Below are positions 21,546 to 33,014 of a stretch of DNA of 64,000 nucleotides, in pieces; the stretch's first letter is position 1, and the number at the start of each line of letters is the position of its first letter. This DNA is from Neoarius graeffei (taxonomy: Eukaryota > Chordata > Actinopteri > Siluriformes > Ariidae), in NCBI RefSeq assembly GCF_027579695.1, contig NC_083583.1, forward strand, positions 20,436,257 through 20,500,256, written 5' to 3'. The notes under the pieces are model-generated. The model saw only the letters and a program-made list of their open reading frames with translations, had not been told where the DNA came from and did no database searches. The position numbers and the translations under genes are program-made.

Positions 21546-21592
21546 AAACAGTAGGTGGATGGGTTTTTCTAATAAAGTGGCCAGTGAGAGTA

Positions 21593-22439
21593 AGTACAAA
21601 ATATTTAGTTCTGGTAAAGGAACCCCCACTGACATCATCACCTTTATCATAATTTAGATTTGTCCATCAAACCCTTTCAGACAAACAAACTTCACCTGTT
21701 CAGTGAATGTGTGAACGCTTCATGTGAGCAGAGTTTTATAGCATGGATCACTGCAAACCTTTTCCAAGCTCATATGCTTTGGACATTAATCTCTCCTCCA
21801 TCTCATGCTTTCTTCATGAAGTCATGCCCTGCTGTGCCCCGCTGACACATTACCTCCCTCTGCTACTCTCCGTGTAGCGACATAATGTATTAACCACATC
21901 TCATTGCTGCGTTCATTTGAAAAGCAAAACAGAGGTGACTGCAGCCAGAGGAGGGATGTGGTGTTCATCATGTCTTGAGTTCTATCTGATTGAATGCAGC
22001 ACTGGAGCAGAAGGTCGTCCTGAGAATACTGCGGATATTACGGATCAGAGGTCACGCAGCATGTGTGCAGAGGATAAAGTTACTGTAGAAAGAGAGAAAG
22101 AGCTTACTAACACGGATCCAGTGGGTATGGGCCTGAGTTCAGCTGATGGCAGAGCAGATATGCTACATGGATGTCACATTGGTTTGTCTTGCAGAGCTTA
22201 CTGTTGCTAATCTGAAACACCTGGCTGGAATATTCAGATGTTCCAGAAGACAACACACACACACAAATTAAAAATCTAATTCTGTTGTGCAATCACAACA
22301 AAGTGGTTCAACATAGCGTCTCTGGATTGTCACTTTTTTTTTTACACAAAAAAAGAACCATTTGGGGTGCTACACTGATTTTTTTATTCATCATTCTCCA
22401 CTAATAAAAGCAAAAGCATACTGTACTGCTTGAGCTGAA
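21593..22439. other. No gene seen
   Basis: Unique-looking DNA with a 97-codon frame (21917-22210, plus) that lacks recognisable motifs and is probably chance. A short (CA)n run lies at about 22250-22264. Confidence 0.4.
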
Positions 22440-22735
22440 ATCTGTGTGCAGTTTTAATAAGCTCTTCCCTTGTTCCTCTGGGTTTCCTCTGGGTTGTCTG
22501 GTTTCCTCCCACTTCCCAGGAACATGCTGATAGGTTGATTGGCTCCTCGAAATTGACCCAGATGTGAATGAGTGTATGAATTTGTGTGTATGGTGCCCTG
22601 CAGTGGACTGGCATCCCATCCATGGTGTATTCCCATCCTCCTCTCCGTGTTCCTGAGATAGGTTCCAGATTCACCACATTCCTGACCAGGATAAAACAAG
22701 TTACTGATGATGAATGAATCAATGAATGGTCAGTT
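22440..22735 (+). mobile_element. SINE, diverged Mermaid-like subfamily
   Basis: Lacks the tRNA head. The body reads GGGTTTCCTCTGGGTTGTCT, CAGTGGACTGGCATCCCATC, GATAGGTTCCAGATTCACC and ends GATGATGAATGAATCAATG. The layout is parallel to the main SINE but the sequence is a separate, older subfamily resembling catfish Mermaid-type SINE tails. Subfamily naming is from memory. Confidence 0.7.
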
Positions 22736-22904
22736 TCTTTAAATGAAGCTAGTAGTGTACAAACAGGAGGACATTCAGATATATTTAAGTTTCAGGCTGT
22801 TAGTTCTCACAAAAACCATCTGTTTTTAGTGATATGTTCTTGAAAAATAAGTGTCAAATAAGTTTAAAAAATGTATTCAAAGTAATTCATGATCAAAGAT
22901 GACA

Positions 22905-23870
22905 TCTCTTATCAAAAAGAAGTACAGTTCAAGTTAATTTTGTTAAGTATACTTAAGTAAAGTTAAAGTATATTTCCTTAAGTATACTTTTGTGTACCAA
23001 GTATACTGATATCAATATGAAAATCTACCATGGTTTACTATGGTTTTACCATGGTTTTTATGTAGTAACCATGATTCTACCATGGTATCTCATGGTTATT
23101 CTAAGTACTATGAACCAACCATAGTATTACTATGGTTCATCCATGGTAGTAACCATGGTTCTACTATGGTATTTCATGGTGATTCTAAGTACTATGAACC
23201 AACCATAGCATTACTGTGGTTTATCCATAGTACTGCAGTAGCTGTGGTAGCATCATAGTTGTATGTGTAATAGGTCATAGTAACTACGAAATTAATTTAA
23301 AAAGGGATAGTATGGTTTTTAAAAGGATGCACTAACTATAGTATTACCATGCTTTCGTCCAACAGTCAATGCTGTAGAGAAGGATCTCGATTAACAGCCC
23401 AGATACATTAACATTTACTTAGAACCTAAAAATTTAAGTGAACATTGAGGTAAAATGCACCATGGTTTTCATGGTTACCCAAAAAACCATGAAAACCATG
23501 AATAACTATAAACCATGGTAAAACCATGGTTAGTTTTCATAGTAAAACCATGGTTAATTTTCAGTATACTTGTAGGTAAACTAATCTAATACTTCTTGGG
23601 ACTAAATTGGCCCAATTTTAGTTCATAAAAAGTATACTTTAAGTCTAAGAGAAGTAAACTTTGAGCATACAACTAGTATTGTTTTATTTTGTACTGCAAG
23701 TATACCACAAGTAAACTTGTATACTAATAGTTTACTAGTTCTATACTTGTAGTCCACTCTTTAGTTTACAAAAGTATACCTCATAGTATACTGGAAATAT
23801 ACTATGAGTTTACTTGTTTTATACTTCTAGTCCACTTTTTAGTTTATACAAGTATACTTTATAGCATGGG
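22905..23870. repeat. AAGTATACTT-rich palindromic repeat
   Basis: The outer arms (22905-23016 and 23563-23870) are full of the palindrome AAGTATACTT and variants, with phrases such as TTACTTGTTTTATACTT and TAGTCCACTTTTTAGTTTA repeated twice. The arms enclose the CCATGG repeat at 23017-23562. Possibly one AT-rich non-autonomous DNA transposon. No coding capacity. Confidence 0.6.
23017..23562 (+). repeat. CCATGG-rich internally repeated element (copy 1)
   Basis: Near-identical in reverse to 41332-42367. Ends are GAAAATCTACCATGG and (reversed) GAAAATTAACCATGG. Inside are two 84-bp units (about 23088-23255) full of CCATGG, TACTATGG and ATGGTT words. This copy lacks the SINE present in copy 2, so it shows the empty site at ACATTAACATTTACTTAGAA. 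Confidence 0.8.
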
Positions 23871-23877
23871 CTGCATG

Positions 23878-24230
23878 GTGGTGTAGTGGTTAGCACTGTC
23901 GCCTCACAGCAAGAAGGTCTGGGTTCGAGCCCCGTGGCTGACAGGGGACTTTCTGTGTGGAGTTTGCATGTTGTCCGTGTGGGTTTCCTCCGGGTGCTCT
24001 GGTTTCCCCCACAGTCCAAAGACATGCAGGTTAGGTTAACTGGTGACTCTAAATTGACCGTAGGTGTGAATGTGAGTGTGAATGGTTGTCTGTGTCTATG
24101 TGTCAGCCCTGTGATGACCTGGCGACTTGTCCAGGGTGTACCCCGCCTTTCGCCCGTAGTCAGCTGGGATAGGCTCCAGCTTGCCTGCGACCCTGTAGAA
24201 GGATAAAGCGGCTAGAGATAATGAGATGAG
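23878..24230 (+). mobile_element. SINE, full length
   Basis: Head GGGCTGCATGGTGGTGTAGT, intact B box and body, GATAATGAGATGAG tail. Inserted at the edge of the AAGTATACTT repeat. No exact target duplication found. Confidence 0.92.
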
Positions 24231-24339
24231 ATATTATGCAGTGACACGTGGACTGTACTATGTGTGAATCAGGCATGAAAATGATGAAAAAGTATTAGAT
24301 TAAACTATAAAACAGTTGTAGTATCTCTGGGGAAATATT

Positions 24340-24489
24340 GTTTTTTGAAAAATATATGCTCATTTTGAATTTGATGTCAGCAACACGTTTCAGAAAAGTT
24401 GGAACAGGGGCAACAAAAGGCTGAAAAATTTGTGTAATGCTAAAAAAAACTAGGTTAATTGGCAACAGGTCAGTAACATGATTAGGTTG
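24340..24489 (+). mobile_element. Tc1-A 5' fragment
   Basis: Matches the untranslated 5' region of Tc1-A (GTCAGCAACACGTTT, AAAAGTTGGAACAGGGGCAA, ATTGGCAACAGGTCAGTAAC) and stops abruptly where a Tc1-D fragment begins. Confidence 0.75.
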
Positions 24490-24893
24490 AACCAATCTAT
24501 CCATTTTCCTGTGATCTCTCTTATCAACAAGGCGTTTGTTTCCACCCACAGAACTGTCGCTCACTCAATGTTTTTTGTTTTTCGCACCATTTGGTGTAAA
24601 CACTAGAGATTGTTGTGTGTGAAAACCCCAGGAGATCAGCAGTTTCTGAAATACTCAAACCAGTCCATCTGGCTCAAACCAACACCCATGCCACAGTGAA
24701 AGAAAGTCACACTTTGAATCAGATTTTTTCCCATTCTGATGTTTGAACATTGTGACCATAAACTGAAGCTCTTGATTTGTATCTGCACGATTTGATGCAT
24801 TGTGCTGCTGACAAGGGATTGGCTGATTAGAGAACTGCATAAAACAGAACAGCAGGTGGATGGGTGTTCCTAATAAAGTGTCTGATGAGTGTT
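24490..24893 (-). mobile_element. Tc1-D fragment
   Basis: From GAACCAATCTATCCATTTTC to CCTAATAAAGTGTCTGATGA. It matches the left half of the Tc1-D element at 20246-21592 without either SINE. On the minus strand it shows transposase remnants (MARLVR-like, TTVSRVY-like) broken by stops. Confidence 0.8.
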
Positions 24894-25713
24894 TGTTATC
24901 ATTTCTCTCGTAACAGATTACACAGCAACCTGCTCCACATGGGTGGATGAAAATAAGTCTGTAATCTCTGATATGGATTTCTGTAAGGAGACGTTTATTT
25001 CACATTTATGGAAAGAGTCTCAAATGTCGGTGGTTTGTTAAAGTCAGATATAAAGCTGGAACTAATCGGTTATAAGTTTTCCATCATGGGAAAATCTTCA
25101 GGATAGATGGCTTTCCTTTTTGTGGCTTCTCTGTAACGTCTTATTAACTTCTACAGAGAGGAAAAAGAGACTACGTTCCACAACATTTGCAAAGTTCTGT
25201 ACTGCTGTATGAGAATTAACACTTTGGGATGTTTCCTGTTTTCCTGTTATAGGAAAATAATCAACATTTGGTGTGGTAACAATAACTCCACTTTGCACGT
25301 GGCATGGAGTTTCCTCCCTTCCCGTCAGATACTGGGAATTAGTAACTCCAATGACACTAATAGGGAAAGGGAATGTCAGTTCTGAGAGTGAGGAATGTAA
25401 ATCTGGACCTGTCTATGAATCCAGAGAGACTGTAAAAAAACCAACAACAACAACTAAAAAATCCCAGAATATTTTCTCCAAAAGGAGGCATGTTCAACTC
25501 AGATCACACCTTCATCCACACCTTCTTCTCCACTAGATGGGGCCATCGCAATACACGCAGAACACTTCCTGTGTTAACTGTAGGAAGAACAAGATCGTTG
25601 TTATGTTTAGATATTTTTGAAAGTATTATGAGGCTTTTTATGATGTATCATAAGACATATTATTGATACAAATTCTGTATTCTGTACAATTTATTAAAAC
25701 ACCTATGTGGCAG
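24894..25713. other. No gene seen
   Basis: Unique-looking DNA. An 87-codon plus frame (25273-25536) has no motif, splice signal or composition to support it. Confidence 0.4.
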
Positions 25714-26092
25714 GGGGCAGCACGATGGTGTAGTGGTTAGCGCTGTCGCCTCACAGCAAGAAGGTCCGGGTTCGAGCCCCGTGGCCGGCGAGGGCCTTTC
25801 TGTGTGGAGTTTGCATGTTCTCCCCGTGTCCGCGTGGGTTTCCTCCGGGTGCTCCGGTTTCCCCCACAGTCCAAAGACATGCAGGTTAGGTTAACTGGTG
25901 ACTCTAAATTGACCATAGGTGTGAATGTGAGTGTGAATGGTTGTCTGTGTCTACGTGTCAGCCCTGTGATGACCTGGCGACTTGTCCAGGGTGTACCCCG
26001 CCTTTCACCCGTAGTCAGCTGGGATAGGCTCCAGCTTGCCTGCAACCCTGTAGAACAGGATAAAGCAGCTAGAGATAATGAGATGAGATGAG
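25714..26092 (+). mobile_element. SINE, first of an inverted pair
   Basis: Full-length copy, GGGGCAGCACGATGGTGTAG head and GATGAGATGAGA tail. Its tail faces the tail of the minus-strand SINE at 26104-26463 with only about 11 bp (ATAGATATATA) between. Confidence 0.95.
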
Positions 26093-26103
26093 AATAGATA
26101 TAT

Positions 26104-26463
26104 ATCTCATCTCATTATCTCTAGCCGCTTTATCCTTCTACAGGGTCGCAGGCAAGCTGGAGCCTATCCCAGCTGACTACGGGCGAAAGGCAGGGTACAC
26201 CCTGGACAAGTCGCCAGATCATCGCAGGGCTGACACATAGAGACAAACAACCATTCACACCCATGGTTAATTTAGAGCCACCAATTACCAACCTGCATGT
26301 CTTTGGACTGTGGGGGAAACCGGAGCACCCGGAGGAAACCCATGCAGACACGGGGAGAACATGCAAACTCCGCACAGAAAGGCCCTCGTCAGCCGCTGGG
26401 CTCAAACCCCAGACCTTCTTGCTGTGAGGCAACAGCGCTAACCACTACACAACCGTGCCACCC
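26104..26463 (-). mobile_element. SINE, second of an inverted pair
   Basis: Full-length minus-strand copy with TCTCATCTCATTATCTCTAG at its tail and GGTTGTGTAGTGGTTAGCGC in the head. It is slightly shorter in the middle (the GTGAGTGTGAATG part is reduced). With the preceding SINE it forms a long palindrome. Confidence 0.95.
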
Positions 26464-27260
26464 AACAAACAAACAAATAAATATATAATTCAGGCTCAAA
26501 GCTGAACAATTGAGCATTTTATTTATATTTCTTTGCATAACTTTTATTGATTTCATATTAAAAAGAAATAGATATGTTTCCATTATTAAAGCATCTATTT
26601 TACCTAATTATTGTAAATTTTAGAACTGAGATGTTCATTGTTTTGCACATTATATTTATGTCACAATGGATTGCTCTCATTGAACAAACTTTGTAAAGGG
26701 AGCATGTTATTTTAGGAAGATGATCCTACATTCAGTAAATACTGTAATAAGAAAAGGTGCAGATTGTGTAAACTATCCTCGTGTCCAGATTTTAACTAAA
26801 ACTCATGAGTAGCAGCTTTTTTTTTCCACAAGCACCTGGTGGTTAATTAAAAGCTCCCTTTTTTCCCTGCACACTCCAGTTTCTACCACGGCTGGCTTGA
26901 CTGGAGGCCATGTATTAAATACTGTGAGATAAGTACTGTTCCCACAGCATGGACTCAAGTTACACAATTCCGGTCCTCATCTTAGAACTCGTGGCTTCCG
27001 TCCATTAGTTCATGTCCATGCCTTATTAAGAAATCACCATCATGTCACTTCAGCAGCTGTTTCGTTTGACAAAATACACAATTTACATCTATTCCACTTG
27101 GTCATTTTGTCATCTTTCTTTTTTGTTTTTTCTTTCTTTTGTAATTTGATTTTATTCTGCAATTTTGCTCGATGCTACCTTACCGTGGGCCAGATCACTA
27201 CTGCCATATCATCTTTAGCTATACCTCATGTCCCTATGCAGTCACTGTGTGCAAGGACCT
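26464..27260. other. No gene seen
   Basis: AT-rich DNA with T runs near 26818 and 27118. A 76-codon plus frame (27098-27328) is hydrophobic, low complexity and partly made of the following tandem repeat. Confidence 0.4.
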
Positions 27261-27357
27261 GCCTCAATCTATTAATCTGTTTCATTAACTTACTAATTTT
27301 GCCTCAGTATATTAATTTGTTTCATTAACTTACTAATTTTGCCTCAATATATTAAAC
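27261..27357 (+). repeat. 40-bp tandem repeat, about 2.4 copies
   Basis: Units at 27261, 27301 and 27341 (partial) share GTTTCATTAACTTACTAATT and the TTGCCTCAATATATTAA junction. Confidence 0.85.
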
Positions 27358-27836
27358 TAGCAGGTTACCCGGCGTTGCCCAGGTTTTGCAAAATTCTGGG
27401 TTGCCCCCAGACTTCCATGTCGAATTTGGTGAAGAGCCGCTGAGAAATGATGTTAACCCAAGACAAACAAAAATCCAAACATCCACCACCCAGGGGTCCA
27501 CCGGGGACCCCCTGGGGCCCAAATATGGAATTTCTGAGTTCTGCCAAATTGTGGCTATCTCCTGTACCTACATGCCAAGTTTAGTGAAGATCTGTCAAGA
27601 GTTTGTGTTGATAAATGTAACGTGAAAGGCATTGAGGGAGGGGGTGGGTGGATGTTGTGCCCCCCAGGGACCTCCCTGAGGCCCGTACATGAATTTTGTT
27701 TATATCTGCAAAATTCTGGGTCATCCCCTGACCTACTTGCCAAATTTGGTGAAAATCCATCAAGAAATGGCAACGTTAGCTCAAGACAAACAAACAAACT
27801 AACTAACTAACTAACTATGCCACTTATTATATAGAT
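27358..27836 (+). repeat. Dispersed repeat R2 with about 160-bp units
   Basis: Starts CTAGCAGGTTACCCGGCGTT and ends CCACTTATTATATAGATG after an (ACTA)n run. Three internal units (from about 27389, 27545 and 27710) share GCAAAATTCTGGGT, CCAAATTTGGTGAAAATCC and AAGACAAACAAAC words, and GGGG/CCCC blocks lie between. The start and TATATAGAT end resemble repeats found in many animal genomes. Not classifiable from sequence alone. Confidence 0.7.
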
Positions 27837-28214
27837 GCTTTTTTTTAAACTTTTTTTAAACAACAAATACAATATTATATTTTTGTCATAAAGGTCTTAA
27901 AAGAAGATTTGCCTTCTGTAGTTTATCAAAATGAAACAGAAACACCTTTTCCAAAGATTTTTGTCTTTCAGTAAAAAAGCAAACAAATTTTCAGGATACT
28001 TTAGGGGAAATGTGGAAATAAAATATTTATTTTTGAATGGCATCATTTTCTCTATATTGGCATTTTTCCCTGTGATGAAAACTCCAGCTATTCTGAGCCT
28101 ACTGAGCTGCCAAAACACCCATCACCATGTTAGCCAGCTGCTAAGTTATTTACTTGATTAAAGTCTGAGATTTCCTGGTTGCCTTATATCATTTTCTTAT
28201 AAATAAATAAATAA
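27837..28214. other. No gene seen
   Basis: AT-rich; short frames on both strands overlap and have no motif. Ends in an (AAAT)n run at 28199-28226, where the next SINE is inserted. Confidence 0.4.
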
Positions 28215-28226
28215 ATAAATAAATAG

Positions 28227-28614
28227 GGGCGGCACGGTGGTGTAGTGGTTAGCGCTGTCGCCTCACAGCAAGAAGGTCCTGGGTTCGAGCCCTGTGGCCG
28301 GCGAGGGCCTTTCTGTGCGGAGTTTGCATGTTCTCCCCGTGTCCACGTGGGTTTCCTCCGGGTGCTCCGGTTTCCCCCACAGTCCAAAGACATGCAGGTT
28401 AGGTTAACTGGTGACTCTAAATTGACCGTAGGTGTGAATGTGAGTGTGAATGGTTGTCTGTGTCTATGTGTCAGCCCTGTGATGACCTGGCGACTTGTCC
28501 AGGGTGTACCCCGCCTTTCGCCCGTAGTCAGCTGGGATAGGCTCCAGCTTGCCTGCGACCCTGTAGAACAGGATAAAGCGGCTAGCGATAATGAGATTAA
28601 TGAGATGAGATGAG
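28227..28614 (+). mobile_element. SINE with 12-bp target duplication
   Basis: Full-length copy. ATAAATAAATAG flanks it at 28215-28226 and 28615-28626. It landed at the end of an (AAAT)n run. Confidence 0.93.
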
Positions 28615-28626
28615 ATAAATAAATAG

Positions 28627-28990
28627 TACATCTATTACCTCTGCCAACTTGGTTGCCTACATTTGTTTGTTTGTTTGTCTGTCTGTTCCCAATGTAAGTC
28701 TAGTTACGTCTAGACAAAACCTAGTGAACAAATTTTGATGAAATTTTGAGGAAACGTGAATCATGGGCCAAGGAACAACTGCTTAGATTTTGATGCAAAT
28801 CTGGCTATGTATGTGGATCCAGGATTTTTTTTTTGGCTTTTCCCAACGTAACTCAAAAAGTAGTGAACATATTTGGATGAAATTGGTGTACAGCTTTAGT
28901 ATTGTCCTAGGGTCAAGGAATCTGATTTTGATGTCGATAATATGTGGCATGGTGAAGGTATACACTCTACCAAGTGCCCTTCTAGTTCAG
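28627..28990 (+). repeat. Dispersed repeat R3
   Basis: Runs from TATTACCTCTGCCAACTTGG through TTTGTTTGTTTGTCTGTCTG, AACAAATTTTGATGAAATTTT and AACTCAAAAAGTAGTGAACA to AAGTGCCCTTCTAGTT. Two internal units share the GTGAACAnATTTkGATGAAATT phrase (about 28720 and 28862). Similar repeats are common in fish and marine invertebrates. No coding frame. Confidence 0.7.
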
Positions 28991-29350
28991 AAACTGTTTC
29001 CTTTCTACCAGCATTTATCAGCTAGCAACAATAGCAAGAGTCTTCCAGTTTAACCAACTCTGTGTGTGTTTTGGCAGCTGCTAGCTGGTCGGGCCAAGCT
29101 GAAATTTTCAGAAGGCACTTCTTCATGTATAATACTATATCCTTCTACCATCACCCCTCATATCATGATGTTCCACATCTCTGAAAAATGAATAGCATTT
29201 CTTCATTTCCATCATTCCTGTGCCTTGGGATGCTCATATCATTTGATTAATCTCTTAATATTTCAAATGTTAAATGAGTCCTAGATATTTCTGCTGTGCT
29301 GTTTGGTGTCAACCAGAGGAGGATAGATTCCCTTTTCTTGAGTCTTGGTT
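28991..29350. other. No gene seen
   Basis: Unique-looking DNA with no motif. Confidence 0.4.
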
Positions 29351-29363
29351 CCTTTAAAAAAAA

Positions 29364-29741
29364 TCTCATTTCATCTCATTATCTCTAGCCGCTTTATCCT
29401 TCTACAGGTCGCAGGCAAGCTGGAGCCTATCCCAGCTGACTACGGGCGAAAGGCGGGGTACACCCTGGACAAGTCGCCAGGTCATCATAGGGCTGACACA
29501 TAGACACAGACAACCATTCACACTCACATTCACACCTACGGTCAATTTAGAGTCACCAGTTAACCTAACCTGCATGTCTTTGGACTGTGGGGGAAACCGG
29601 AGCACCCGGAGGAAACCCACGCGGACACGGGGGAGAACATGCAAACTCCGCACAGAAAGGCCCTCGCCGGCCCCGGGGCTCGAACCCAGGACCTTCTTGC
29701 TGTGAGGCGACAGCGCTAACCACTACACCACCATGCCGCCC
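29364..29741 (-). mobile_element. SINE with 13-bp target duplication
   Basis: Full-length minus-strand copy. CCTTTAAAAAAAA flanks it at 29351-29363 and 29742-29754. Head and B box intact. Confidence 0.93.
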
Positions 29742-30121
29742 CCTTTAAAAAAAATTTTTTTCTAATATTCTTCTGGATCCTTTTTCTTACCTTTAGTTTC
29801 TTTTTGCCTCCCAGCATCAATGTAGAGCCAAAGAAACAAAAATGATGAGATCAGGTAAAAGTGTCTGATTGACTACACTTTCAGAATAAAGGGTAATAAA
29901 CTTTATCATTCCTTGTTAATGGGGTGGTACCCTCACGCATAGAGGAGAGCAGGGAGACTTGGGACAGTTTGTACTCCCATTAATTAATTTCAACCAATCA
30001 GGTTTTAGATAATATCAGAAGTTAGATGTTGCTCCTTGGAGTAACCGACTTCCTTTGGAGCCACGAAGCTGGACACTGCAGTAAGGTCTGTGCAGTTCAA
30101 TATTTTTGTCAACCAAAACTT

Positions 30122-30493
30122 CTCATCTCATCTCATTATCTGTAGCCGCTTTATCCTGTTCTACAGGGTCGCAGGCAAGCTGGAGCCTATCCCAGCTGAC
30201 TATGGGCGAAAGGCGGGTACACCCTGGACAAGTCACCAGGTCATCACAGGGCTGACACATAGACAACCATTCACACTCACATTCACACCTACGGTCAATT
30301 TAGAGTCACCAGTTAACCTAACCTGCATGTCTTTGGACTGTGGGGGAAACCGGAGCACCCGGAGGAAACCCACACAGACACGGGGAGAACATGCAAACTC
30401 CACACAGAAAGGCCCTCGCCGGCCATGGGGCTCGAACCCAGGCCTTCTTGCTGTGAGGCGACAGCGCTAACCACTACACCACCGTGCTGCCCC
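30122..30493 (-). mobile_element. SINE with perfect 11-bp target duplication
   Basis: Full-length minus-strand copy. AACCAAAACTT flanks it exactly (30111-30121 and 30494-30504). Confidence 0.95.
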
Positions 30494-30777
30494 AACCAAA
30501 ACTTATATTTTCTAATTCTCCTCCACCTCCATTCTATTGTGTACTGTATGCTGGTGAATTGGGGATTTGTTAGGAATTAAAGCCTGGAGCCTAGAGTTAC
30601 CATATGTAGTATTATTTATTAAACTTAAATTCTGGGGGGAAAAAAACATTTAAGAATTTTGTATTTTTCAAAATGGTCAGATGGAGATAGTTGGGACAGT
30701 TCATCATGTTACAGGTTTTTCTTGTGGTTTACACATATAAAATTTCCTAAGTTTGTTTGTATGTGGGAATCATATTT

Positions 30778-30981
30778 AATCAATAAAAACGTGTCTTCCA
30801 CATAAATTTATGAAGTTTTACTCCAACCTTTAGGACCTACAGTCCAACATTAAGGAGAGAATGGAATGTCTCATCATCTTATCTTGTTCTTAGTCCATTC
30901 TGTCCTGATGATGGATCGTAGGTACGAAATCTCGGAGTAAAACCTTATAAATTTATATGGAAGACACGTTCTTATTGATTG
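30778..30981. repeat. Long imperfect palindrome
   Basis: Arms of about 47 bp (30778-30824 and 30934-30981) pair with only a few mismatches, e.g. CGTGTCTTCCACATAAATTT against its reverse complement, and GTTTTACTCC against GGAGTAAAAC. The loop is about 109 bp. It looks like a small MITE nested in the 29941-31418 element. Confidence 0.75.
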
Positions 30982-31457
30982 TTCAAAAAATTTTTTGTTA
31001 AAAACATGGGTGTGTCCCTGCATGAGGAAAAAGCTTATTTCATTCCTTCTTGAGAATGGAGCTGTTTAGTCGAGTCAGGTTTTGGGTAAACTGACATTTT
31101 TCTATCGCTGTACCTGCATTATGTGTTCATACAGTTCACATGTTACAAGTTTTGACAATAAATAAAAATTAAACATGTTGGCCTCGATATTTTATTTTTG
31201 TCCCATGTCTCACCTCAATGTCTCATGTCTCCCCGGAAAAAACAAGGACAGAAAAAGTGGTCTGAAGGTGAGTATATATGACAAGCTGAGAAACTAATGT
31301 TGTGGTAAGAGGGTACAGTGAATACTCTCGAATGCAACATGAATGTGACGCTGCCTGCAAAGAATTTCACAAAATGTACAAAAGCTGAAAAATTGTCCCA
31401 AGTCTCCCTGCTCTCTCTTGTACCTTTTGTTGTTTACTTTGTTTTTTTCCCCCCATG

Positions 31458-31989
31458 TACACTACCGTTCAAAAGTTTGGGGTCGCCCAGACAATTTTGT
31501 GTTTTCCATGAAAAGTCACACTTTTATTTACCACCATAAGTTGTAAAATGAATAGAAAATATAGTCAAGACATTTTTCTGGCCATTTTGAGCATTTAATC
31601 GACCCCACAAATGTGATGCTCCAGAAACTCAATCTGCTCAAAGGAAGGTCAGTTTTATAGCTTCTCTAAAGAGCTCAACTGTTTTCAGCTGTGCTAACAT
31701 GATTGTACAAGGGTTTTCTAATCATCCATTAGCCTTCTGAGGCAATGAGCAAACACATTGTACCATTAGAACACTGGAGTGATAGTTGCTGGAAATGGGC
31801 CTCTATACACCTATGGAGATATTGCACCAAAAACCAGACATTTGCAGCTAGAATAGTCATTTACCACATTAGCAATGTCTAGAGTGGATTTCTGATTAGT
31901 TTAAAGTGATCTTCATTGAAAAGAACAGTGCTTTTCTTTCAAAAATAAGGACATTTCAAAGTGACCCCAAACTTTTGAACGGTAGTGTA
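31458..31989. mobile_element. Tc1-type MITE (Tc1-G), 532 bp
   Basis: Both ends carry CACTACCGTTCAAAAGTTTG in inverted orientation, bordered by TA (31458-31459 and 31988-31989). Typical terminus of a widespread fish Tc1-like family. Internally deleted with no transposase frame. Confidence 0.9.
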
Positions 31990-32100
31990 CATGTACCATT
32001 ATGGATACAACCCGGTGACAAGGAATGGTACAGCTTAGTATCCTTTTCCCTGACAGTATACCCATTGAGGCTAAGTACAAATTTTATGTGAATTTAAACT

Positions 32101-32128
32101 CCCCCCCCCCCCCCCCCCCCCCCCCCCC
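32101..32128. repeat. Poly-C run of 28
   Basis: Uninterrupted run of 28 C on the plus strand. Could form G-quadruplex or i-motif DNA; the length may be uncertain for sequencing reasons. Confidence 0.9.
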
Positions 32129-32134
32129 GACTAT

Positions 32135-32225
32135 TTTTCAGGCTCATTTACATTTATGTTTTCATTTACATTATTATTTAACAGATGCTGTTATCCAGAG
32201 TGACTTACAGAAGTGCAGTGAAATC
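32135..32225 (+). repeat. Common teleost repeat core fragment
   Basis: CATTTACATTATTATTTAAC then AGATGCTGTTATCCAGAGTG then ACTTACAG, matching the familiar fish repeat core (GCAGACGCTTTTATCCAAAG-like, then CGACTTACA). Short and diverged. Confidence 0.5.
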
Positions 32226-33014
32226 TCTGTTGAAAACACACCTTCATGCTAATTCAAAAAGGCAACGATCAAAAATACTGAAGGCTAAAACCCTATTACA
32301 TATAAGTTAATGCGAGAGATGGTACAATAAAAAGACAGTACAGATTGTTAATGAGCTTTGTAGACACAGTGCTCTTTTATGTGGTAAGTCTTGAGTTTTC
32401 ATTTGAACACAGACGGTGACTCCACAGGGGAAGTTTGTTCCTGAAACAAAGGGAATCCTTTGGAGATTTGGGTTTCGCCACTTCTAAGGCACTTCAGAAG
32501 CTTAGTTTAGTTCAGTTTAGATTTGGTTGAATAGCCTGTGATGAATGAAATACAATGCTACATATCTCTGGGATATGTATAGAGTCTATAGAGTCTATAG
32601 AGTCTTCACACCCTGGACAGAAGGCCAGTTCTTTCACTGCAGTTTACTTTTTATCCTCTAGATGGCGTTGGCTGCCATAAGTGCCATCTGATTCTGCTGT
32701 TCAGAAGACATTTTAGTGTAAATGTGTCAATTTCATGTGACATTATCAGAAGTAGCAATGCTATATACCACTAATAATGACTTTGTTGGGTTTTTTTTAA
32801 TAAAGAACAATTCGTTCTATTTTTTTTTTTTCAACAAAACTTGAGAGAATTTCCAGAGAATTTCCAAGCACACACTTGGGTTTTGATTGTGAGTGGCTTC
32901 TTACAAATAAACAGAAGGAATGTAATTTAGAAATACACAAAGTACAATTTTTGAGATTTGTATTACAGACATGTATTTCTGTGTCTGACTTACTTACTTA
33001 CTTTAATTTTATTA
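32226..33014. other. No gene seen
   Basis: Includes a 9-bp tandem (GTCTATAGA, about 32582-32605) and T runs at 32790 and 32820. No coding signal. Confidence 0.45.

Larger units (their letters stand above)
20246..21592 (-). mobile_element. Tc1-D element, interrupted by two SINEs
   Basis: Ends are CACACTCTCCAGCCATTTTA (left) and reversed ACTCTCACTGGCCACTTTAT (right). On the minus strand it carries remnants of the transposase N-terminal half (RTTVSRVY-like and TTLYNHGEQ-like segments around 20380-20560), with stops. The DDE part is missing. SINEs at 20678-21055 and 21171-21545 split it. Related copies: 24490-24893, 36732-37793 and 63380-64000. Confidence 0.82.
29941..31418. mobile_element. Unclassified TIR transposon, SINE and hairpin inside
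   Basis: Left end GAGAGCAGGGAGACTTGGGA and the reversed right end are identical over this stretch (right arm about 31393-31418). No clear target duplication. Inside are a SINE (30122-30493), an imperfect palindrome (30778-30981) and a further GTTGGGACAGTTCATC phrase at about 30690. No transposase frame. Superfamily unknown. Confidence 0.6.
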
